Positions 1-10,200 of a stretch of 64,000 nucleotides of DNA are shown here, piece after piece; the stretch's first letter is position 1; every line of letters begins with the position of its first letter. The DNA comes from Telopea speciosissima (taxonomy: Eukaryota; Streptophyta; Magnoliopsida; Proteales; Proteaceae). A program made the position numbers and the translations under genes. The notes under the pieces are model-generated. The model saw only the letters and a program-made list of their open reading frames with translations. It had not been told where the DNA came from and ran no database searches. The DNA lies in contig NC_057919.1 in NCBI RefSeq assembly GCF_018873765.1, positions 70,984,984-71,048,983 of the forward strand, read 5' to 3'.

Positions 1-1183
1 TTCTGAGTTGTGGCTGTAATTCGTGTTGTATTACTCTCTTGGCAGTGAACCTAATTGGCCTTAATTCTCCCTAGTCTAATCTTCCAATTTGATAATCCAA
101 ATTGAACTGGGAGAACTTAATTAGAACCATGTTGCTAAAGATTTTCGCCATGAACAGAAATAGCAACAGAGCTTAAAAATAATCTTACCAGATCCCTCTG
201 GTGGAACAAAATTATTCAAGAAGGAGCCTATGCAGAGTTTTCTTCAACGATAAATCATATGTTATTTCTTTTCTTAAAATATGAATTCTCATCCAAGCTG
301 ATGAGGTCTTCTTTGCAACGAACGGAACCATTGCCATTGCTTCAAAGCGAAAAAAGAAAGAAAAGAAAAATTAGATAGAGTTCTGATTTCTGATTGCTTA
401 CTTTCTAAGCTGCCGGGTTTGTGGTAAGGTCATTGGTTGCAGGAGGAAGAGAAGAAAAAGAAGAAGACGATGAAGAAGAAGAAGATGAAGATGGGAAGAG
501 GGCAAAATTGAAATAAAATTACATTAAGGGTAATCTAGGATTTTAGAAAAATTGAAAATGCCCACATCATCACTTAATGTCGATTTTTTACAATTAGGAT
601 ACGGTTGATAGAATCTTTCAAAAGGAAGAGAGGATATTACCATTATTCAAAACTTGGGTATCAGGTTGATATTATGGATACTTAGAGGAGAGGGGGATGA
701 TATGTCTCCGATATATCTTCTTCCTTCCGTAAGAAAGTTTAGCATAGAGGGATCCAACTCAAGCACGCAATGGGTTGGGAATTGATTGCTTTTGAACAAA
801 ATTGAGCTCGAGTCCAATATGATTGAAAGTTAAGCTTAAATTTGGCCCGAGTTGTAGCCCGACAGGGTTGTTCCCATTTGGCACGATTCGTGCGAAAGTG
901 CTACTTTGATTTACATCTCTTTGTTTCATTATTAATATGATGATAGTGACGATGTACTGACTGATTAACATTTTTTGGGCTCAACTTTGAACTGGATTGG
1001 GCCGTGCTTGCCAGTTTCGAGCTCAGTTCAATTCATAATTCACGAATTTGGTTGGTTAACTCTACCCTAGAGTGGTTTCAGTGTCCAAATCTACTCATCC
1101 TCAAAAGCTAGGCAGTTAGCCTTTAAAGAGAAGTTGCCCAAGTACCGATAACCCTCCTCCTCTCCCTCACACACACACACACA
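1..1183. other. Intergenic; possible 5' UTR of a leftward gene at the edge
   Basis: No coding region is supported here. Positions 441-500 are a GA-rich run that reads on the minus strand as a CTT-rich pyrimidine tract, common in plant 5' UTRs. Near 195 the minus strand shows a donor-like CTG|GTAAG. Together these could be the non-coding first exon of a gene running leftwards out of the window, but no coding exon is visible and this is a guess. A short AC microsatellite lies at 1168-1183. Confidence 0.25.
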
Positions 1184-1356
1184 TAGGGTTGTCAATGGGT
1201 CGGGTTGGGTCGGGCCTTTCCTAAACCTTAATCCAATCCTAGGGGCCTTAACATAAATTCTAATCCAACCCAACGCTGGCAAGGCCTAAGAAACCCTCAA
1301 CCCATCCCGACCTTGCCAGGGTTTCCCCTAATCCGACCCGGCCCTAATTGACCCTA
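1184..1356. mobile_element. hAT-like MITE (decayed)
   Basis: The left end TAGGGTTGTCAA and the right end TTGACCCTA are imperfect inverted copies of the TAGGGGTGTCAA termini typical of plant hAT MITEs. The interior is rich in GGGTCGGG and its complement. No clear 8-bp duplication was found, so the boundaries are approximate. Confidence 0.4.
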
Positions 1357-1614
1357 TCTTGACCCTGATTACCCTGACTAAACAAATAAATCCCTAAATA
1401 TCCTACTGAACCAACATTTGTCACCTGATCATACCAACACACACCACAAATGGAATTCAACCTATTCAATTCATAGAAAATTTCTAACAGAGCTCACGCA
1501 TTTGGATTATTCCCTATTTATATTGAACGTTTAAATGTGCCACATCAGTCATCCATGTGGGAAAACTAAGTGTGTCTATCAAGGTAATTTTTCTTTCATC
1601 CAGGTGGAAAAAGT

Positions 1615-1766
1615 AAGGCTATGTTAGGATGCCAAGAAAAGAAAGAAAAAAAGCTTGACAAAAATCATGATGATGCAATGATTGATCTATGTATTTATCT
1701 CTCTTCTCAAATTCAAAATTTTTTGGATTTTTTTTTTTTCTTTTCTTGACATCCAAACATAGCCTT
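1615..1766. mobile_element. MITE with long inverted ends
   Basis: About 38 bp at each end are inverted copies: AAGGCTATGTTAGGATGCCA on the left matches the complement of TGACATCCAAACATAGCCTT on the right, followed inwards by A-rich and T-rich tracts. It has no coding capacity. The superfamily is uncertain; short T/A flanks are compatible with a PIF/Harbinger-type element. Confidence 0.55.
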
Positions 1767-1905
1767 ATATATATATATTAAGGTGATTTTTCCCAAAATA
1801 GCCGTGGGAAAAACTATAACTTTATTTTTCCTTTTCGTTTTCTATTATTTCATTTTCTCAATGTTGAGTTGTCACCATTAGCTTTCTCTCTCTTCAATGA
1901 CGTAG

Positions 1906-2077
1906 TGGATTGGAAGGATAAGCTATGTTTACTCTCAATTGAATCATATGACCAAGTATCAAATGGGGAGTGGATTGGAAGGATAAGCTATGTTTACTCT
2001 CAATTGAATCATATGACCAAGTATCAAATGGGGAGGGGAGGGGAGGGGAGGGCAGGGGAAGGGGAGGGGAAGGCCTT
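1906..2077. repeat. 65-bp tandem duplication followed by GGGGA repeat
   Basis: Positions 1906-1970 and 1971-2035 are two adjacent, essentially identical copies of a 65-bp unit. The second copy runs directly into a GGGGA-type microsatellite (about 2031-2077). The near identity of the copies suggests a recent duplication. Confidence 0.85.
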
Positions 2078-2529
2078 AAACTGTTGGCGGCAGTGGAAGT
2101 GGTACGATATCAAGTATATAACAAAAGTTGTGGTAACAGTATCTCGATAAACATATGTGATAACAAATCAATTTCGGGATAGATAGGTTACCTAGTATGC
2201 ATCACAATAACATGAACACCATTTGATTGCACCCACTAGTTTTAATGATAGAAACTCTTGCTTGAGGAAAAAAAGATTCTCTTTCTCTTCTCTTAGAGAA
2301 TATTGTGTAGACAAAAAATTGTAATGCGATTTTATGGTTTGAGCCTGGTTAGGAGATTACAATCTAATGAACAAGATCGTGTCAAACTGTTATCTTGAAA
2401 GGTAGTTTTTAAGTTATCTTTAATTGCACAAAAAGATATCTTTACAAAAAGCGTAACTTGAAATGAGCGTTCAGTGTGTAGTCAGTCCTATCAGTAGACA
2501 TCAACCATTGCATCACTAGGGTTGCATAT

Positions 2530-3244
2530 TATTGCGTCAAGAAATCGTCATCGGTCCCTTCCAGTGTCGTAACCTGCAAAAAGGATCAGGATGACAAAGG
2601 AGAACCAGTGTGGTTCCGACCTAGGACTCTCCGATGCCTAAGTTAGATCTCTCTGAGCAAACAAATGAATGATAGAATTCAAGATGAGTTGATGGGGTAG
2701 AATACCTTCCCTTTTATAGTAGAGTATCGCGGTGTGGAGAGTCCCAGTCGATGGCGAGTGATCCGTGTAGTTGATAGAGTCCCTGGGTGGTAAGGCTCTT
2801 CCTTAGTTGGTGGCCTCCCTAAGGGAGGTAGTGTCCCAGTGGTATTGGGGTCCTTAGTAGATAGACACCTGCGTGTGACAATAAGATCTTTGATGTTTGA
2901 GTCCGTCAGGATGACGTGCCTCATAGGTGGTAGCCTAGAATCCTTGAGATAGTGCATGTCTTGTTGATGGTAGTGGTAGTGGCTTGGTCTTAGATCGATC
3001 AGGGATCTGACGTCTGTAGGCCATGCTTGTGAGGCCGCGCCTGTGATGAGGCCACGCCTGGAGGCCGTGCCCGTGAGGAGGCCGTGCCCATGATGAAGAG
3101 GCCGCTCCTGGTGAGGAGGTCGCGCCTGTGAGTGTCTTTGTGGTTCATGTCTAAGCTGGTTCTCCTCCGGGCCTGGGACGGCCTACCCCTTGGACCGGGA
3201 TACGTGGCAGCTTCCGATTGGCCAGTGTGATTTTGGATTTATCA
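2530..3244 (-). mobile_element. Solo LTR, reverse orientation
   Basis: Read on the minus strand this begins TGATAAATCC and ends GACGCAATA, the same terminal style as the solo LTRs at 24804-25397 and 29679-30325 (TGATA...GACGCAA[C/T]A). It also carries the shared block complementary to CTCCGATGCCTAAGT. The flanks are CATAT on the left and TATAT on the right, a 4/5 match to a 5-bp target duplication. No internal region or second LTR is near, so it is a solo LTR of a related but distinct family. It contains a GC-rich minisatellite at 3018-3135. Confidence 0.55.
3018..3135. repeat. GC-rich minisatellite inside a solo LTR
   Basis: Degenerate units of about 16-22 bp built on GAGGCCGYGCCYGTGA repeat about six times. 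The block is far richer in GC than its AT-rich surroundings. Confidence 0.65.
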
Positions 3245-5502
3245 TATATAACATAAACGCAATAGTAAGTGTCTCTCAGGTAAGGGAAAAAGAAACGATT
3301 GAAAATTCTCCTTGTGAATATAATATTCAACACAATTAAATGCCCTCATTTATTTCCATGCTAATCCCTATTAAGGAAATATAAAATGTGGCAATTCTAG
3401 AACGGAGCGTCCAAATTTGTCTATAGTCGTGAACCAGTAATTGTAAAAATGGACAGTTGCATATTATCGAAATAGTCACAACAAATACATAAATTTAAAA
3501 ATATATTAATTAATTTAATTAAAATTAAATTGAGTTTGATGGACACATACATCAAATATAATTAATTCAACACAAATTACAAGTAGATTCATTTAAGGGG
3601 CCAAGATGAAATAGAAGATCTCATACCCACATTGGTAATTGACGGTACCCAAGTATCCCTAATCCTTGCACCTAAAGGGTGAACTTTGAATGTGCAACGA
3701 AGGTGATAATGCTCCTAGATGGTCTTTTTCATCTTTTGATATGGTCGGTGGTGGCTTGGTGGTGATCCAATCTCTTTTTTCCTCTTTTAATATGGTCGGT
3801 GACTTGGCTGGTGGCTTGGTGGTGATTCTCTCTCTCTCTCTCTCATATTTAACCCTTGAAAGATTCCAAATAACGATTTAACTCTTAAAAGATTCTAATT
3901 AACTAGAACAAAGTAAAATAGCCACACATCTTATACAACATGGAGATCATATTAGCATCCAATTCAATACGGGAATGAGTGTTTAATCATAATTGGATCC
4001 ATGGTAGGAGAAGACTGTATGTAAGGGTATCAAAATTAAATCGAAATAGTTTATTGAAATTGAATCGAACTGTTTAAACTGAAATTGTGAAACTATTTAA
4101 TAAATAGTTTGATTATGATTTCAAAATTAAAGTCGTTTAATTAAACGGTTTAAATCGAATCAAATTATTTAATTAAATAAATCTTTTAATACTCTTAAAT
4201 GAACATAAATGTACTAGAATCAAATAGAGACCGTTTATCAAAATCGAACTAACCTGTTTAAAATTGAAATAAAAAAACCATTAAATGATGGTTCGATTAT
4301 GATTTTAAAATTAAGATAATTTAATTAAACGATTTAAACTGAATTGAACCATTTAACAACCTTAACTTTATATATGAATGATCTTCTCTACTATTGTTAA
4401 ACTTTTGGGTAATTTCACATTGGATCGAAAATATCTTTTCCCATAATCAAGGTTCAGATCTAACGTTAAAGAAATTCTCTTTTAAGTTTTCACCGAAAGG
4501 TAAGAAAAACTGAACTTTCTAGATTTCCAAGTTGGACTTGGAGTAGTACGATAAAGAGATTAAAGTGGCCCGCGGTAGGTGTAATAGCGTGTTGGGTGAG
4601 CAGGTGAGGGCGTGGGACCTGAAAATGGCAGTCAATTTACTCTACTTGTCGAACCATCCGTCACCTACCACTATTAATTGTCCACACCGTTACCAAACAC
4701 TCGATTATGTCTCAACCCCTATCCCGAATGCCCCCCCGCCCCGGGGTCCCTGAGTAATCATACCTCGACATCCGCACACTGTAAACTGTGTAATAGAATC
4801 AGCAGCAAGGAGGTATTTTTGGTATTTGTTTGGTATTTGATCTGATGGATGGTGAGAAAAGAAGAGCTCGGTTCTTCTGCACGCTGCACGTACCAACAGA
4901 TGAATACGGTCGTATTCACCTGTTCTCGTGCAGATGATCCATTCTCAGAAAAAAAGTACCAGAATACGAATATTCTATATAAGGGAAAAAAAATTTGGTG
5001 TAGACTGGAATCCAAGGAAATGGAATAATATGCTTTCTTTTTTGGTTTTATAAATACTCTCATAGATTTTTGTATTTTCTAAAACACTCTTTAAGATCCC
5101 ATTTTCTTGACTGCCAGTCTTGTAGAAGGTACATTTCCTTCTACAAGTGTAGCGGCAAAATTTCATCCTTCACCATGGACTTTGACTTTAGGCTTTTTAT
5201 AATAAAAAAAAAAAATGGGAAAATTTTCATACATGACCGTGTAAGCATGCACGATTGTGTCCCTTTTCACAAAGAGTTGGAAAAGTCATAAACCCCCACC
5301 CATTAATTAATGCATTGAAATTCTCACCCTCTCACATACACGGGTTATACAGCCGTGTATGAAAACTTTCCCCAAAAAAAAATAAAATAAAAACTTTAAC
5401 TCCCATTTAATTACGTAGAAATGTAGCTGTCTACATTGGATAGTGATTTTATTTAAGTACATCAAATTTGGGCCCGCCGATAAGTACACAAATACTTTTT
5501 CA
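3245..5502. other. Intergenic, AT-rich, no gene seen
   Basis: No coding region is supported. A short duplication (TATGGTCGGTG...GTGGCTTGGTGGTGAT) occurs at 3738-3768 and 3789-3826, followed by a TC microsatellite near 3829-3843. A MITE-like repeat occupies about 4022-4364 and is listed separately. Confidence 0.5.
4022..4364. repeat. AT-rich MITE-like repeat
   Basis: The left end TAAGGGTATCAAAA is an imperfect complement of the right end TTTAACAACCTTA. Internally a segment containing TTCGATTATGATTTTAAAATTA occurs twice in diverged form. It is probably an old hAT-like non-autonomous element; the target duplication is not recognisable. Confidence 0.35.
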
Positions 5503-6722
5503 TAGGGATGTAAATGGATAACTGAAATCTGAATCCAAATCCGAATCCGCATCCGGATTCATTTAGGGATACCTCTATATAAAAGGGCGCTCCTGCGCTC
5601 CAGCGAAGAAAACTACAGGGGTGGTCGGAGACCAGGGCGAAGAAAGCCCCAACTCTAAACCTTTTAAGGGCTAACGCACGCCCCCCTATGAGTAAGTAAT
5701 AGTAAGGCCTTTTCTTTGTGATCGTAGACCACCCTCCGTCTGCATGTTAGGGGCTTTCGAGCTATTCTATTTACTTAAGAATAGTAAGGGTGCACCGTTT
5801 GCTGGCTTCAAAGTGCTAGTTGTAGCACGCTAGCCTTTTTTCGCAGGCTGCTAGTTTAGTTGTAGCACGTTGATTTACAACGGGCTTGTTCTACGAATCT
5901 ACAACTCTCTTTACTGAGCGAGACTCCATCCATATCCCAACTAGTGGTCATTCTTTTTCCATTCTATGATTTGTTTGACAGCTTACACTAGGCTCCACTT
6001 TAGATTGGGTTTTCAGTCAACATCAAGATAGGTCAGGGGCGCGTCGGAACGGTCAATAGCTGCTTAGTCTCATCCAAGAGTCCATTGCTTTTGTGTCTTT
6101 GAATAAAAAGAAAGAAGGGGTCGATTTAGGCTCCTTCCCTTCCATTGCAGAGCTGCACTAGCAAGTACTACGAGCCCTCTGTCCCACGCATCTAACCAGC
6201 TCGCATGGTTCATCGGTTCCACCGAAAACTCTCATTTGTTGAAGCGGAGCATAGTGCGCTTTAGGTGTCGAGCGAGAAACGTCTCTTCTTTCGTTTCGGT
6301 TTATTCACTGATTTGAAACGAAGCACTTGTTTTCTTATTGATTCCAGGGGCAGCGGCGTTCTTGATTTCAGTCTATCCGCATTCGTTTAGAGATATCTTG
6401 AAAATAATCTGAATACTCCGAAATTCGTCCGAAAAAAAAATCCGAATACTTAATAAAAAAAAATTAAGTAAATAATGATTTTGAGGATTTTTTAAGATTC
6501 AACAAATTTAGAATATGATGAAAAGAGAATCATGATCTAAGAGATATGGATTGAGAGTGAATTGTATCCGCTAGGGGGAGGAAGGTCCGGATTATACAAG
6601 ACAGAGATGTAAACAGATGGTCGAAAATCCGAATCCGATCCACATTCAAATCCGTTTAGAAGTATCCATATTCGATCAGGGAATATCCGACTCCGATCAC
6701 ATCCGATCGATTTACATCCCTA
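5503..6722. mobile_element. hAT-like MITE enclosing foreign DNA
   Basis: The left terminus TAGGGATGTAAATGG and the right terminus ATTTACATCCCTA are inverted copies. The flanks CTTTTTCA (5495-5502) and CTTCTTCA (6723-6730) match at 7 of 8 positions, as expected for a hAT 8-bp target duplication. The ends consist of the repeated CGAATCCG/CGGATTCG motif of this MITE family (related copies at 29385-29545, 32978-33108 and 61488-61763). A second partial copy of the left end occurs at about 6602. Between the ends lies the organelle-like block at about 5573-6385. Confidence 0.6.
5573..6385. other. Organelle-like insert (probable mitochondrial DNA, NUMT)
   Basis: This block differs sharply from its surroundings: GC near half, few homopolymers, and the texture of angiosperm mitochondrial intergenic DNA. 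It holds paired TTGTAGCACG segments near 5820 and 5870. It begins just after ATTTAGGGATACC and ends just before CATTCGTTTAGAGATATC, both belonging to the surrounding MITE. No organelle gene is recognisable in it. The mitochondrial origin is judged from texture and familiarity, not from an alignment. Confidence 0.5.
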
Positions 6723-7285
6723 CTTCTTCATTCCATCAAATTATGTGGTAGAAAATGTTAGCTCTCTACACACACCGCTACCTTTCATATAGAAAAGGAT
6801 AACTCATCAAATTTGGGCCCGTGGGATTTTAGAACACGCAAAGAGAATAAAATGAGGTTAAAGATTGGTAAAAGACAAAAGAAGAAAGTTTGGCTCACTA
6901 TTGTCGTTAAAAAAAACATAGTAGTCCTGAATCATGATGATATCATGGAGAATGGACCATCTGTACATACCAATAGGTGTACATACACGTGAGAGCCAAT
7001 CATCTCTCTTATTTTTAACATTTATAAGGGAAGGGGGAGGATGGGGTTTTATGAAAACAAAATTAAAATATGATTGATTCTCATATCTACGTTCACTTGT
7101 TCACTTGTTGGTACGTGTAGAGGAACCGAACCCCACATCGTCTCTGTACCCCTTGCTGTTGTCGCACGGGTGATTTAAGCGTGAGAGACGGAGAGACACT
7201 GATTGACCTTCAACCATAAATATACATAAATAAATCTGAAGAAGGAAGGAAAGAAATTAAGGGCCGAAGGAGGAAGGAGTGGGAC
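6723..7285 (+). promoter_or_regulatory. Upstream region of the thioesterase gene, possible TATA box
   Basis: This stretch precedes the start codon at 7286. The A/T-rich ATAAATATACATAAATAAAT at about 7216-7235 could act as a TATA element, about 50-70 bp before the start codon. The segment just after it is purine-rich (GAAGAAGGAAGGAAAG). No transcription start can be fixed from sequence alone. Confidence 0.3.
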
Positions 7286-10200
7286 ATGGGGGAAGGGAGT
7301 AATCAATCAAGAATAATGGAACAGCAGGCAAAGCTGATCGGGGCAGCCGTGGACTTGCCGCTAGAACTAATTGGATTTCAATTAGAAGAGTTATCTCCAC
7401 AGAAGGTCGCCGGCCGCCTAAAAGTGACCCAAAAATGTTGTCAGGTGAGTGAGATTACTTATTTCTACTACAGGATGCAGCTGCTGCTACTAGAGAGTAG
7501 AGAGTGGAGAGTGGAGAGTGGAGAGTGGAGACCCCCTTCAATTCCTTGCTTTCAAGCTTTCTCGAAATTTATTAGTTGCTAATTAATTAAATTCTTGTGT
7601 TTGGGTACTTGGGTCTGGGGGATCCACGAACGAACGGACGGATGGACGGGAATTGGAATGGATGGAACATGAATTGCTGCTGCAGCCATTCAAGGTGTTG
7701 CACGGGGGAGTATCGGCACTGATAGCAGAGTCGCTGGCCAGCATAGGAGCCCACATGGCGTCGGGCCTCAAGAGGATCGCCGGGATTCACCTCAGCATCA
7801 ACCATATGAAGTCAGCTCAGCTGGGCGACTTGATTTTTGCTGAAGCTCAACCCATCAACGCTGGCAAAACCATTCAGGTACGCACTTTTTATATATATAT
7901 ATATACATCCCATCTCTTTTGGAATTTGGGATTTTTTTGAATGGAAAGCTGAAGCCACGTAAGGATTTGGATTGGGTTCCGGCCAAATCCAACTCACTGA
8001 GAATGAATTGGTCGATCGGTCTCCGATTTGTTCTCCCAACCCGCAGGTTTTTGGCCGGCGTAGTTTTTGACCTGGGGTTGGCTTGTTGGTTAATTTGTTA
8101 CCGGTGATTTCTTCTACATAAATAGAGAATCTGGCTCTTCTCTAGCCGTGGCGGGGAGCGAGAGGATTCAGCCCAGCAAAAGCATAGAGTGTTTTGGTCA
8201 CTTCATAGGGGGTATGTTTTTGCTGGGTTGGATCCTCCAGCTTCCGCCCGCCACTGCCGGAGGAGAGCCGAATTGAAATCTTCTTCTCCTCCTAAAATTT
8301 TTTATTTTTTATTTTTAAATATATATGTGACTTGTGAGAGAGAATATCCTTCTTCTTTCTACTACTAATGAATCTACACTTTGGCTAATTTGTGGATAAC
8401 ACATTAATTTTCATCTCAATTCTCATGTGCTGAGAATCTCTTCTCTTCAGCTTTTCTTCTCAACAACTGTAGAATTAAAGAAAAGCCAAATACCAAAATC
8501 GTGCCGCATTGGATAACGACGACTGGGATCTCAGTATCTCTTTTTCTTTTATATATTATAGGATGGTAACATAAAGTTTTTTCTTTCTTTCGGTGGGTGG
8601 GGTAGGTTGGTAGTAAGACGGTAACATATACAGTTAAGTTATATATAAAGCCAATTAAGCCCATCTTCTTCATGGGACCCAATGGGTATATATATGGCCT
8701 GTAAAAATATCAAATTTTCAATTACGAAATTTTATTTTATTTTATTTTTTTTTGGGGTGGGGTGGGGTGGATGGAATTTTTATCACCTACGGTTTCCCTT
8801 TCCGGTACGGTTCCTTAGTGCCTCTAATAAAAGGGGGTGGACTCCATCCGAGTAATGTGTTCGGTCAGGGGTGGAATGGTCATTTCAGCCCCCTATGAGA
8901 GGAACCGCACAACCATTCCGATCAGCGAACCTCAGGATATAAATGGGGGACAGAAAAAAAATAGGTTTACAAGAAAAATAAGTGTAAAACAAAGTTAAAC
9001 CTACTTTTTTCTTATCAAGTGGATCTAGGTAATTTTCCCTTGATGGACTGAAATGATTGGATTGAAGGATATCAGTTTCAATTTGACATTTGTAGACAAA
9101 ACATCCTTATCAATTCATTTTGTGTGTAGCTGAGTATATGTTGAAAAAGGGGGGAAAAACAAAAAAACAAAAAAAAAAAGACCGAATCAACATTTGACAC
9201 ATTTATTATATAACCAACTCCAAGGAAAAAGGATGGCACGTAAACAGGTGCCTAACATGTGTCATCCTCTCTCCTCTCCCCTCTCTTTTTAGAAAATACT
9301 TCTTTGTTCTCGTGCATCCAGCTCTATGATTGGTGTATGCTATTAACCGGCACACCCAACCATCTCCCATATTTCAAATATAGTTATTAGATTTTACAAT
9401 CAAATCTTTTTTATTTTAAAAAAATAAAATAAATATTACATAGAAATATATAATTACTAGATGCAAGTATTATTGAAAGCTGATTTCACTTTCCTTCCTT
9501 TCCCTTTACTTGGAATCAAAAGGAAAGCCGCTAATAAATACCTATTAAGATACACTCTTAACATTATAAATCCTACCATTTATACCTATGGTTCCATAGC
9601 AAGAAGCGGAGAGGAATGCAAAGAGACACATGAGTAAGGACCCCTATGTTGTACTTCACCCCAGTGAGAGACCACCACCTCTTCCTACCCATCCGCCCAC
9701 CAACCTTGCTTGAGAGGATCCAATATCAATGGAGTAGCATCAAAATCAGGAAGTTGCTTCTTAAAAAAGCATCTTTTTCGTAGCCAAGCTTTTATCTTAT
9801 TTGGTCGGGGCAAGAATGCCATATGATCTATGCCTTGCAATTTGCGTGAAGGTGTCATTTTGAGAGAAGAGCGAGCCTTGTTGCTTCAACAATTGGAGCT
9901 CATGAGATTCGCTACCCCATTAGTCTCCATCCTACTCCCGATCATTATATCACTAAAGACACCACATCTACCATACATGCCGCACCGTTAGACTGTCTCA
10001 TGAAATCCTGTCCTTCACTTCTACCGGTGAATGATCTAAATTTACTGCAACAACTCGAAAAGGATTTTAAACATGTAATTTCCTAGGACAATTGTGCTAC
10101 TTGAGGCTAGTGTAATAGAGCCTAAACCCATGAGATTTCAAGTTTGAGACCTCCTGTTTCTTATCTAGTTGAGATCCCATCATCCCACCAAAAATAAAAA

